From assembly GCA_937897085.1 (NCBI GenBank), contig CALCOR010000275.1, positions 1 to 21,536 of the forward strand: a DNA stretch of 21,536 nt, read 5' to 3'. Source of the DNA: an uncultured euryarchaeote. GTDB taxonomy: Archaea; Thermoplasmatota; Poseidoniia; Poseidoniales; Thalassarchaeaceae. Made by a program: the position numbers and the translations under genes. The notes under the pieces are model-generated. The model saw only the letters and a program-made list of their open reading frames with translations. It searched no databases and was not told the DNA's origin. Below, piece by piece: positions 14,830 to 21,536 of this stretch; the first letter of the stretch is position 1, and every line of letters begins with the position of its first letter.

Positions 14830-15552
14830 ATGCGCAAACTGCTGGGTGTCTTGCTGCTCACAGCAATGCTGCTGTTATCTGGTTGCTTGGATGTGAGTGA
14901 TGGTCAGAACACCCAAAAATTCAACGGATTGGACTACAATCCACCGATCACCGCGCCCGACTTCACGCTCACCAATCAGTACAACACGACAACCTCAGTG
15001 TCCGAACACGCCGGTAAGGTGGTGATTGTCGCCTTCACCTACACGCACTGCCCAGACGTCTGCCTCGCCGTCGAGGCCAACCTCTACTCGGTGATGACAG
15101 AATTAGGCCCGGACTACGGAGCCGATGTGGAAATCATCTCGATCACCATCGACCCGATGCGCGACACTCCCGAGCACCTGCTCAACTGGACGACCACCCA
15201 CAATTACACCTGGCCACACGTCACCAGCGAGGATCACATGGTGATGGTGGACCTGTGGAACGACTGGGGCATCGCAGTAAACAACGAGCACATCAACAGC
15301 AATCATTCCGACCATGGAGAGAACGAGACCTCTGAAGAAGAGCACCACGAGGAGGACGAACATGAGGACGAAGGCCAGGAAGGCGAGGCGGCTGAAATCT
15401 ACGAGGTCGGCCACAGCACGGTCACATTCATCATCGACCAAGACGGCATGAAGCGAATCGCCTGGGTCGGTTCAGATTGGTCTGTACACGGATTCCTCGA
15501 GGACATTCGCACCCTCATGGGAGAAGATGGACATTCCACTCATGGGCACTGA
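14830..15552 (+). CDS. sco: Sco1/SenC-family copper chaperone lipoprotein with His/Glu-rich insertion
   Basis: A thioredoxin-fold copper protein that delivers copper to, or reduces, the CuA site of oxidase subunit II on the outer side of the membrane. The copper-binding set is present: Cys74 and Cys78 in THCPDVC, and His195 in YEVGHSTVTFIID. The N-terminus is a lipoprotein signal (LLLSGC, Cys19), so the protein is probably lipid-anchored. An insertion at about 153-188, between the core and the ligand histidine, is very rich in His, Asp and Glu (EEEHHEEDEHEDEGQEGE), and the C-terminus ends HSTHGH. Both could hold copper. The ATG is preceded by AGGTGGA at a suitable distance. The gene follows the cox operon with only the tRNA between, which supports its role in oxidase assembly. 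The chaperone call is firm; a metal-storage role for the insertion is inference. Confidence 0.94.
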   Translation: MRKLLGVLLLTAMLLLSGCLDVSDGQNTQKFNGLDYNPPITAPDFTLTNQYNTTTSVSEHAGKVVIVAFTYTHCPDVCLAVEANLYSVMTELGPDYGADVEIISITIDPMRDTPEHLLNWTTTHNYTWPHVTSEDHMVMVDLWNDWGIAVNNEHINSNHSDHGENETSEEEHHEEDEHEDEGQEGEAAEIYEVGHSTVTFIIDQDGMKRIAWVGSDWSVHGFLEDIRTLMGEDGHSTHGH

Positions 15553-15590
15553 AGCCACCCTCATAATGCGATTCAGGTGGTTTGTGACGC

Positions 15591-17063
15591 TTGAAAAGCG
15601 TCATCAATGCGGGCTCGCCTGCGCGAGGCGTGCCTCAAGGTCTGCGACTGGTCGGAATCCTGCTGATGGCAGCGATGCTCTCCGGGTGCGTGACCAACCC
15701 TGTCGCCGAATGGGGCACCGACGGCCTGACGGTGGAAGTCGACGAGGGGGCGGGCACGGCGGTGATCTTGAACAACCTTGGAGACTCTACAGGAGAGCGA
15801 GAAACGGTCAATCTGGTCGGTTGTGACAGAAGTCACATCATACCTGAGGTGGAGGGGAATATCAGCGAGACTTCGTACAAGGAGAAGGTGCACATCGACG
15901 GCTGGCTGACTGCGAGCAAGAGCTTCCCCGAAGGGGTCGAGGTGGTCGGCGGAGCGGAGGCTGCGAGCGTGTCTTCGGTCATCGTGCGGCTGACCGATTA
16001 CGACAATGCGAGGCAGAACGAGAACGGTCGGTTGTCAATCACCAAGTGGGATTATCCCACCACTGGTATCAAGGCGCGTCCTCCTGGCTACATGAAATCA
16101 AGTGATTTCCCCCAGTCTGGATGGTCTGTGGTGGGCCTAGTCCCGGGCAACGAGAACGTGCTCAAGGGATTCGCCGCGCTCGACTGGAACCAGAAGGTGT
16201 CACTGGAGGGATGGCTGATGCATGGCAACGAATCTGATGGAAGCTGGTATCCCATGGCGGTGCGCGCCACCGATGACGGGCACTGCCGCATCTTCGCTGG
16301 CATCGGAAATGCTGGCTTCAGCGGCTCGATGGTGGTCACCTCGATCAGGCTGGAGAAACATGGAACCATTGACGATGACCACGCATACAACGCCTACAAG
16401 GTGAGGTATCTCGGCAGCAGCGGTTACGTTCTCCTGTTGCTGGCGGCGGTGGCCGGTGCCTTCGTGCTCTACGTCGGCTCCACCGGAGTGATTCGCACCG
16501 GCGCCAAATGGAGTGCGAAAAAGATGCTCTCCGAGGCGCAGATGGTCGCTGCCAAGGGGATGCGCCGCGAACTAAAGGAAGCCAAGACCACGATCGAGGA
16601 GGCGACCGGTACCGAGATGGACCTTGAGAAGCCCGATGTTGAGAAGGAGGAGAAACTGTCCAAACTCGACGAGGGAGCTAGAGTCGATCTCGGTGATTTC
16701 GATGTGGAGGGTGCACTCAGAGGCCAGCGCCCCGACCCACGCGCGCTCGGCTCGCGCCCAGAGGGCGGAGTCATCTCGACCGTAGAGGCCGATGAGATGG
16801 ACGTTGAACTCTCTGAGTTGCAGGAGGATCTTGCCGCCCAGCGAGAGTACGAGATGGATGCTAAGAAGAGCGGGCGGCGAGGCGTGTTCGTCCCAGAGTC
16901 TGAGGGGTCCGAAGAGCCGGCGGAGCCGGAAAAGGCGCGCAAGACCCGACGTAAGCGGAAGGTGAAGGAGGCGGAGCCGGAACCTGAACCTGAGCCCGAG
17001 AAGCCGAAGCGAAAAGGGCCATCCGTGGCAGAAGATGACGACTTCTCTGACTTCTCACTGTGA
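15591..17063 (+). CDS. Lipoprotein-like single-pass membrane protein with long charged cytoplasmic tail
   Basis: I do not recognise this protein. The N-terminus reads LVGILLMAAMLSGC, a lipobox with Cys33. The start is uncertain: a TTG at 15591 gives 33 residues before the cysteine, while a GTG at 15630 would give a more normal signal length of about 20. The exported part (about 34-270) contains two cysteines (78 and 230) and repeated beta-like segments such as KVHIDGWL and KVSLEGWLMHG, hinting at two similar units. A membrane helix at about 278-300 (YVLLLLAAVAGAFVLYVG) is followed by a tail of nearly 190 residues with a helical basic-acidic stretch (about 310-350) and a low-complexity end (EAEPEPEPEPEKPKRK) closing in an acidic DDDFSDFSL. 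The gene lies 38 bases after sco and could share its transcript. Function unknown; a scaffold or signalling tail is possible. Confidence 0.82.
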   Translation: MKSVINAGSPARGVPQGLRLVGILLMAAMLSGCVTNPVAEWGTDGLTVEVDEGAGTAVILNNLGDSTGERETVNLVGCDRSHIIPEVEGNISETSYKEKVHIDGWLTASKSFPEGVEVVGGAEAASVSSVIVRLTDYDNARQNENGRLSITKWDYPTTGIKARPPGYMKSSDFPQSGWSVVGLVPGNENVLKGFAALDWNQKVSLEGWLMHGNESDGSWYPMAVRATDDGHCRIFAGIGNAGFSGSMVVTSIRLEKHGTIDDDHAYNAYKVRYLGSSGYVLLLLAAVAGAFVLYVGSTGVIRTGAKWSAKKMLSEAQMVAAKGMRRELKEAKTTIEEATGTEMDLEKPDVEKEEKLSKLDEGARVDLGDFDVEGALRGQRPDPRALGSRPEGGVISTVEADEMDVELSELQEDLAAQREYEMDAKKSGRRGVFVPESEGSEEPAEPEKARKTRRKRKVKEAEPEPEPEPEKPKRKGPSVAEDDDFSDFSL

Positions 17064-17071
17064 ATCAATCA

Positions 17072-18103
17072 TCAGCGGGTGTCCCAAGGGACGTTGGGCG
17101 AGCCACGAATCCAGAGTTGCTTCGGGTGGAACTCGAGCAGCGCGGGGGTCTGTAGACAGGGCTCGCCATCAGCCTGCACGATGAGCGCCGGGTCGTGGGA
17201 TGCATCGGTGGGGTTGCCGTCAGCATCGACCGCACGAATCTCCAGTCTTCGGCAGGGCTTGAGCTCGATTCCCCATTTGCCGACGTGCTTGCCCTTCCTG
17301 AGCGGACCCATCAGGGTGAGCATCTGGATCTTGCTGAGTCCCCAGGCTGTGCACAGGTAGCCGTGATCGACAATTGGGGAGGCGTTGGGGGCGACCTTGT
17401 AGCCGCCACCGAACATCTCCGACATCGAGTAGCACAGCATAGAGAAATCAACTACGATTCCTGGTTCATCGTCGATCTTCACCCACGCTGTCTTCTTCTT
17501 CCACGGGAATATCTCCGTCATGCCGAGATAGGTGTATTTCATCGAGCCACGAATCCACTTTCCGCGTGTCAACTTCGCCCGCGCGGTCGCAGATGTGACT
17601 CCGCTGTCAGACTCTAGGAACACCCAGCGCACCACCCTGCCCTCGATATCCGCCGGCCCATCCCACGCCGGATTGTTCTGCGGTTCCGGATAGCCTCCCT
17701 CAGCTGCTGCTGGCACTCCCTGCAGACGAAGTGCTCCGACGTGCCGGTCGATGCCGGAAGTCAGGATGGAGACGACCCCGTCCACTCCTTTCATCGGGTA
17801 GCCGTGCGCACGCGCAACGTCGTTGCCGGTGCCTCCTGGGATGATTCCGAGTGGAATCTTGCTGCCACGCATTCCCGATGCGACCTCGTGAATCGTTCCG
17901 TCCCCGCCGCAGGCGACTATCATATCCAGATCGTCTCGCTCCCTGAGGCCGAATGCAATCTCACTGGCGTGGCCGATGTGCTCGGTGTGATGCACTTCGG
18001 CATCGAATCCCGCTGCTTCGAGGGCTGGTTTCGCCTTGTTCCAGCGCTTGAGCGAGGCGCCATCACGGCCGGCTGGATTCACGATGCAGGCAATGCGCGG
18101 CAT
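17072..18103 (-). CDS. Diacylglycerol kinase-like lipid kinase
   Basis: A 343-residue protein of the DAGK catalytic-domain family (YegS/DgkB-like), which phosphorylates a lipid hydroxyl using ATP. The nucleotide-binding signature is GGDGT at 66-70, with the second glycine-rich loop PGGTGND at 89-95. The start MPRIACIVNPAGRDG matches the family's first strand (NP-G). The C-terminal domain has the usual beta-sandwich look, ending with ADGEPCLQTPALLEFHPKQL, as in lipid kinases (DGE). The frame extends to 18367, but those 88 residues are low-quality and overlap the divergent ribD, so the ATG at 18103 is chosen. No Shine-Dalgarno site precedes it. It converges with the lipoprotein-like gene, leaving eight bases between the stops. 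The archaeal substrate is unknown to me; archaeol-type lipids are a natural inference. Confidence 0.92.
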   Translation of the reverse strand: MPRIACIVNPAGRDGASLKRWNKAKPALEAAGFDAEVHHTEHIGHASEIAFGLRERDDLDMIVACGGDGTIHEVASGMRGSKIPLGIIPGGTGNDVARAHGYPMKGVDGVVSILTSGIDRHVGALRLQGVPAAAEGGYPEPQNNPAWDGPADIEGRVVRWVFLESDSGVTSATARAKLTRGKWIRGSMKYTYLGMTEIFPWKKKTAWVKIDDEPGIVVDFSMLCYSMSEMFGGGYKVAPNASPIVDHGYLCTAWGLSKIQMLTLMGPLRKGKHVGKWGIELKPCRRLEIRAVDADGNPTDASHDPALIVQADGEPCLQTPALLEFHPKQLWIRGSPNVPWDTR

Positions 18104-18217
18104 GGAGGGTGAGAGGCAGGTCTGCACATCAGCCTTCGGCCGGATGGAGATGCGCACCGACAGGTGCGAATCTGACAAAGGGGGGCGCCTGCTCGCGCGG
18201 GCGGGCGAGGTTCTGCG

Positions 18218-19324
18218 ATGAGCGAGTGGAGCGAGTTCGACATCAGTTGCATGCGCCTCGCGCTCGAGCTGGCGGAGAAGGGCTGCGGCAAGGTCTCGCC
18301 GAACCCGCCGGTCGGGTGTGTGCTGGCGAGTGGTGGTGAAATCGTTGCTTCGGGGTGGCACGATCACCTAGGCGGGCTACACGCGGAGCAGTCGGCCATC
18401 GCCGACGCCGAGGAGCGGGGGCTGGCCACGCACGGAAGCGTTGCTTACGTCACGCTGGAGCCGTGCAACCACCATGGAAGGACGCCGCCATGCACCGAGG
18501 CCCTGCTGTGGGCGGGCGTGCGTGATGTGGTGCTCGCCGCCGCTGATCCGAACCCCACCGTACGCGGAGGAGGGGCTGAGTTCCTGCGTGAAGCAGGTAT
18601 CAGAGTCCGCTCAGGATTGTTGGAAGACGAGGCGCGCCGGCAGATGGCTCCGTTCATGCACTGGTGCGAGCAGCGTCGTCCGCTGGTGACGTTGAAGGCA
18701 GCCATCGACGCTGATGGGGTGGTCGATGCCGAGAACGAGGAGGCGGGACGGTTCACCAGCGAGGCTAGCCTGAGGCGTGTGCATGAACTGCGACGAGAGT
18801 CGGATGCGGTGCTCGTCGGCGTGAACACCGTGATTCGAGACGATCCTGAACTCACTGTGAGGATGGTGCCACACGAAGCAGGGAGTCAACCGCTGCGAAT
18901 CGTGCTCGACCACACACTCAGGACACCACCCGCATCCCGATTGGTCACCGACGGGAAGGCGACCCTGATTCTCCATTCCGACGGGAACGAACAGCGGGCA
19001 GCGGCCCTCGCCTCAGATTCAGTCGAGGTGCTGCACATGCCGTCGCTGCAACCGACCGAGCCACCTGGCGTCGAACTCGACCAGTTGCTCGACCTGCTCG
19101 GGGATCGCGGGCTGCAGCGGGTGCTCATCGAAGGCGGACCGGATGTGTGGAGCCGGTTCCTGAGCGCTGAACTCGTCGACGAGGCGTTCATCATCCGCAG
19201 CGACGCAAGCATAGGCCCCGGACCCGCCGCTGGAATCGATGCGGCAGTGCTCACCACAGCGGGTCTGCAATGCTCTTCCAACGATTCATCGATGGACGAC
19301 GTAATCGAGCACTGGCTCCGGTGA
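18218..19324 (+). CDS. ribD: Bifunctional riboflavin biosynthesis protein RibD (deaminase plus reductase)
   Basis: Carries out two steps of riboflavin synthesis: hydrolytic deamination of the pyrimidine ring intermediate, then NADPH-dependent reduction of its ribose side chain. The deaminase domain (about 1-145) binds zinc through His55 (HAE, Glu57 being the proton shuttle), Cys83 in TLEPCNHHGRTPPC and Cys92. It also has PNPPVGCV (29-35). The reductase domain (about 155-368) has LVTLKAAIDADG, then HELRRESDAVLVGVNTVIRD, and EGGPDVWSRFL, all family marks. This deaminase-reductase fusion is the bacterial arrangement. Archaea typically use a separate reductase acting before the deaminase, so the gene may be a transfer from bacteria. 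GAGGT lies about eight bases before the ATG. It is divergent from the lipid kinase and no other rib gene is in view. Confidence 0.95.
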   Translation: MSEWSEFDISCMRLALELAEKGCGKVSPNPPVGCVLASGGEIVASGWHDHLGGLHAEQSAIADAEERGLATHGSVAYVTLEPCNHHGRTPPCTEALLWAGVRDVVLAAADPNPTVRGGGAEFLREAGIRVRSGLLEDEARRQMAPFMHWCEQRRPLVTLKAAIDADGVVDAENEEAGRFTSEASLRRVHELRRESDAVLVGVNTVIRDDPELTVRMVPHEAGSQPLRIVLDHTLRTPPASRLVTDGKATLILHSDGNEQRAAALASDSVEVLHMPSLQPTEPPGVELDQLLDLLGDRGLQRVLIEGGPDVWSRFLSAELVDEAFIIRSDASIGPGPAAGIDAAVLTTAGLQCSSNDSSMDDVIEHWLR

Positions 19325-19327
19325 CCC

Positions 19328-19792
19328 TCACTCATCCTGTCGAGAGCGAGCCTCGGAGCGCACGGTGTCATCGAGCACGAGCAGCCTTCCCCTGAGTCCC
19401 AACGGAGGAAGAGGAAACTCGTCGCGGTGCGGACAGAGTTCGTCGAGGAACGGCTGGTCGAGTTGGTCGAGCACCAACGGATAGATGCGACACCCTTCGG
19501 GACGGTTCTCCCACACACGACATGTCCCGGGTGCGTCCGCATCCGCGGAATCGGTATCGAGGAAGACGCAGGCGCGCGTGGCGGGGTCGTTCTGCAAGCG
19601 CACACTGCCATCCGGCAGGACGATGGAGAACGACTCACGCTGCTCCCCGAGCGCCTCCAGCCGCGCGATGTCCTTCTCGGCCAGCGGCATCTCCGTTTCA
19701 CGGCAGCAGCGACTGCAACCACGTTCGAGGCAGGGTGTCGGCTCCCACTCGATGGACACTCTCAAATCCCCTCTTGAACACCCTGCCGACAT
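19328..19792 (-). CDS. YkgJ-family cysteine-cluster protein
   Basis: A small protein with the cysteine pattern of the YkgJ (CxxCxxCC, zinc- or iron-chelating) family. Cysteines are at 21, 26, 29 and 30 (CLERGCSRCC), then 75 (RACVFLD), 91 (GTCRVWENRPEG), 101 (CRIYP) and 120. The RPEGCRIYP segment is the family hallmark. LAEKDIARLEALG matches the helix that normally follows the first cluster. Family members may bind an iron-sulfur cluster or zinc; a precise role is not known to me. The frame begins with ATG at 19792, but a TTG at 19765 or GTG at 19759 is preceded by GAGGGGAT, a better translation signal, and the first dozen residues are unlike the family. The true start is therefore uncertain. 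It converges with ribD, four bases apart. Confidence 0.87.
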   Translation of the reverse strand: MSAGCSRGDLRVSIEWEPTPCLERGCSRCCRETEMPLAEKDIARLEALGEQRESFSIVLPDGSVRLQNDPATRACVFLDTDSADADAPGTCRVWENRPEGCRIYPLVLDQLDQPFLDELCPHRDEFPLPPLGLRGRLLVLDDTVRSEARSRQDE

Positions 19793-19832
19793 CCATCGGC
19801 TTCAAACCATGCGCGTCGGTCGCCGCTGCATC

Positions 19833-19906
19833 GGGCGATTAGGGTAGCCAGGATATCCTGACGGGCTTCGGACCCGTCGACGCGGGTTCGAATCCTGCAT
19901 CGCCCA
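19833..19906 (+). tRNA. tRNA-Arg (anticodon UCG)
   Basis: A complete 74-base tRNA. The acceptor stem GGGCGAT pairs fully with ATCGCCC and the discriminator is A. The anticodon stem ACGGG/CCCGT encloses CTTCGGA, giving anticodon TCG for CGA and related arginine codons. The T-arm is GCGGG-TTCGAAT-CCTGC. No CCA is encoded and no intron is present. The tRNA ends only three bases before the 3' end of the convergent tRNA G10 methyltransferase gene. Position 10 is G. A TATA-like TTCAAACC lies about 26-30 bases upstream. Confidence 0.95.
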
Positions 19907-19909
19907 CAT

Positions 19910-21091
19910 CTAACGACGGCGTTCACACACGACGAGCAGGCGTGAAAGTGAGCCGTGAACACTGATGGGGACCGTGGTGAGCACGGTCCAGCCGCAATTT
20001 CCGATCAACTCCCTCATCTCAGCCCACGCGGTGCCGTAGGTGTGGAACTCATCCATATCCACAACCTTGCCAGCGCGCATGGCGGCTACATGCTCTGCCG
20101 GCCACGGAAGCAGAGTGATCAGGCGGGCGTCATCAGTAGCGTTCTCGTAGCATCGAGTCAGTGTACCGAGCAGCAGTTCCCTGCCATCTTCTGATTGCCA
20201 GGAGTTACGTCCATATGGCGGGTCGAAAGCGAACGCTGGCACTGGTTCATCGAGTGTGAAATCGAGCGCATCATCCACCTCGATGGTCACCGCAGCCAAT
20301 TCGTCCTGCTCATTCCACAACCAATCGAGGTTCATCTGTGTGCCTTCCACCATCTCCTCATCGAGGTCCGAACCGTATGAATGGACTCCGAGCAGTGCCG
20401 CTTCGATGAGTACTCCCCCAGTTCCACACAACGGATCAGCCAGTGCTAGGCGACCGTCGGGGATGTGCGGATGAGCGAGATTGACCATCGCTCTGGCGAT
20501 TCTCGGGTCGAGGCCTACCGGCTTGAAGAACGGCCGCATAGGTCCTGTGCGCTCCTGCCAGGTGATCGATGTGCTGTCAGCCGGTTGAGATAGTCCCCAG
20601 AGGATGTGCGCTTTACGCGGCAACTGTTCCATTTCAGGGTGCTGTGCCTGCTCCTCACCGACGCAGACAACCACGAATTCGTAGTCAGGTGCCTGCAGGT
20701 CGAACACCCACCCCATCGACGCCAGCCGAGCGCCTAACTCGAGTATGAGTGTCGAATGGCTGATGCCGACACCCCCGCCATCGATGTTCTCGACACGAAC
20801 CGCGATGCTCTGCTGCCTGTCATCCGATTCGGAGGGGGCGGGACCCGGAGCGGCAAGAATCGTGTCCAGCAGCGCCTCAGTATCCATGTGGTCGACTCGG
20901 CCCCCGCCAAGCAACCAGCGGGTGATGGAACTGCAGCGGTCCACGATGTCGACATCCAGATCATCCGAGTCGACGCGGAGCACACGCGGATGCTCGACCT
21001 CGGACTCGATACCGGCTGCCTCGAGCAAGGTCTGGACCTCCAAGCGGTGCAGGGCCGGATGCCAACCCCCGACGATAATCCGTGCTTGCAT
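19910..21091 (-). CDS. trmG10: tRNA (guanine-10-N2) methyltransferase, Trm-G10/Trm11 type
   Basis: Methylates the exocyclic amine of guanine 10 in tRNA, a modification found in archaea and, through Trm11, in eukaryotes. It is built as an N-terminal region (about 1-170, THUMP-like, weakly conserved) and a Rossmann-fold methyltransferase. RPFFKPVGLDPRIARAMVNL (186-205) leads into the SAM-binding DPLCGTGG (219-226). The acidic turn is GSDLDEEMV (240-248) and the catalytic DPPYG is at 290-294, the Asp-Pro-Pro-Tyr form used for base-amine methylation. At 393 residues the length is normal for the family. The start is fixed at the ATG at 21091 by a full GGAGGTGA Shine-Dalgarno site; the GTG at 21100 lies inside that site. 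The gene converges on tRNA-Arg, whose G10 is a plausible substrate. Family is certain, and mono- versus dimethylation cannot be told. Confidence 0.93.
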   Translation of the reverse strand: MQARIIVGGWHPALHRLEVQTLLEAAGIESEVEHPRVLRVDSDDLDVDIVDRCSSITRWLLGGGRVDHMDTEALLDTILAAPGPAPSESDDRQQSIAVRVENIDGGGVGISHSTLILELGARLASMGWVFDLQAPDYEFVVVCVGEEQAQHPEMEQLPRKAHILWGLSQPADSTSITWQERTGPMRPFFKPVGLDPRIARAMVNLAHPHIPDGRLALADPLCGTGGVLIEAALLGVHSYGSDLDEEMVEGTQMNLDWLWNEQDELAAVTIEVDDALDFTLDEPVPAFAFDPPYGRNSWQSEDGRELLLGTLTRCYENATDDARLITLLPWPAEHVAAMRAGKVVDMDEFHTYGTAWAEMRELIGNCGWTVLTTVPISVHGSLSRLLVVCERRR

Positions 21092-21096
21092 GCCTT

Positions 21097-21104
21097 TCAC
21101 CTCC
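21097..21104 (-). promoter_or_regulatory. Strong Shine-Dalgarno site of the G10 methyltransferase gene
   Basis: GGAGGTGA on the minus strand is fully complementary to the usual 16S rRNA 3' end and lies five bases before the ATG at 21091. It excludes the GTG at 21100 as the start. Confidence 0.75.
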
Positions 21105-21147
21105 CGTCGGCTCTACTCTCACTTCCGGCCCCGCGTGGCCTTCAATT

Positions 21148-21153
21148 CTATAT
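21148..21153 (+). promoter_or_regulatory. TATA box for the last gene, leaderless spacing
   Basis: CTATAT is centred about 26 bases before the ATG at 21177, the classic archaeal distance from TATA box to transcription start. No Shine-Dalgarno site precedes the ATG, so a leaderless transcript is likely. Confidence 0.5.
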
Positions 21154-21176
21154 CCGTCGGTGGAATCGGCAAGGCG

Positions 21177-21536
21177 ATGACGGCCAAGCCAAGGAAGCGA
21201 ACAGCCACCGCCCCTTGGGCGGTGCTCGTACCGTTCGCCCTGCTGTTGATGGCATCCTTGGCAACCGCCACGACCTCATCTCCGGCGATGCAGGATGAGG
21301 AGCCGGACCCGCGACGGATGCTCACCTTCGAGCAGAACACGCTCTACATGTATGGGATCCAGACCTCTGAGTCACCTGAGACGTGGGAGACCTGGAACCA
21401 CGCGGAGCCCAACGATGGGCGCTCCGACGACAGTTTCTCAGAAGACAACCTCTTTGGGGGAGGGGGCGGCGGGCGGCGGGAGTTCGCCTTCGACGGCAGC
21501 GACGTGAACAACGAGACGGTGGGCGTGGACACCGAA
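21177..21536 (+). CDS. Exported protein, unknown (3' end outside window)
   Basis: The frame opens at ATG 21177 and runs off the window after 120 residues. The N-terminus is basic (KPRKR) and then hydrophobic (WAVLVPFALLLMASLATA), a clear signal peptide or anchor. The visible mature part is acidic and polar, rich in Asp, Glu, Ser and Asn, with a run of six glycines at about 94-99 (LFGGGGGGRREF) that probably is a flexible linker. Nothing in this part resembles a family I know. The TATA-like box 26 bases upstream supports this start. The gene is divergent from trmG10, sharing the roughly 85-base gap. Possible identities include a large surface protein with repeat domains further on, but that cannot be seen here. 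Confidence 0.75.
   Translation, partial: MTAKPRKRTATAPWAVLVPFALLLMASLATATTSSPAMQDEEPDPRRMLTFEQNTLYMYGIQTSESPETWETWNHAEPNDGRSDDSFSEDNLFGGGGGGRREFAFDGSDVNNETVGVDTE

Noticed and set aside
18104..18367. N-terminal extension of the lipid kinase up to 18367
   Set aside because: The added 88 residues are Arg/Ser-rich and overlap the ribD start; the ATG at 18103 begins exactly at the family's first strand.
1..21536. CRISPR array, insertion sequence, prophage or integrase
   Set aside because: I saw no regularly spaced repeats, transposase-like frames or attachment duplications; the two tRNA genes show no repeated 3' end nearby.

Overview
The window reads as part of an archaeal chromosome, most probably a planktonic euryarchaeon of the Marine Group II (Poseidoniales) type. 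That placement is an inference. It rests on an archaeal-type Trm-G10 tRNA methyltransferase, a small archaeal Toprim protein, tRNA genes without an encoded CCA end, TATA-like boxes placed for leaderless starts next to genes with clear Shine-Dalgarno sites, and an aerobic respiratory operon. Genes are tightly packed and no gap between genes exceeds about 200 bases. I see no insertion sequence, integrase, CRISPR array or rRNA gene.

Layout. Positions 1-2145 (minus strand): the 5' part of a secreted, membrane-anchored protein with a cupredoxin-like stretch, then a polytopic membrane protein faintly like CcmF. Positions 2211-5542 (plus): an RNA m5C methyltransferase very like eukaryotic NSUN2/Trm4, overlapped by a single-pass membrane protein, then an Lrp/AsnC regulator. 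Positions 5656-8667 (plus): a large stand-alone SNF2/RapA-like ATPase. Positions 8688-9951 (minus): a probable operon encoding a lone receiver domain, a DUF167 protein and a Toprim protein.

Positions 10141-14635 (plus) form the core of the window, a four-gene haem-copper oxidase operon (subunits II, I, III and IV). Subunit I carries an extra exported N-terminal domain of Reeler/choice-of-anchor V type with a Cys-Ser-Cys-His motif. A perfect inverted repeat lies just upstream of the operon. A tRNA-Ser(UGA) gene and a Sco copper chaperone with a His/Glu-rich insertion follow, then a lipoprotein-like single-pass protein with a long charged tail.

Positions 17072-21091 hold a diacylglycerol/lipid kinase (minus), a bacterial-type bifunctional RibD (plus), a YkgJ-type Cys-cluster protein (minus), tRNA-Arg(UCG) (plus) and the tRNA G10 methyltransferase (minus). 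The window ends in the start of another exported protein (plus), probably expressed from a leaderless promoter.

Working together: coxBACD and sco form a respiratory module in which Sco would load the CuA centre of CoxB. The CcmF-like and cupredoxin-like proteins could belong to the same electron-transfer economy, but they lie 8 kb away and this is only a suggestion. The NSUN2-like enzyme, Trm-G10 and the two tRNA genes are an RNA-modification theme. The most unusual item is the extra domain fused to oxidase subunit I.
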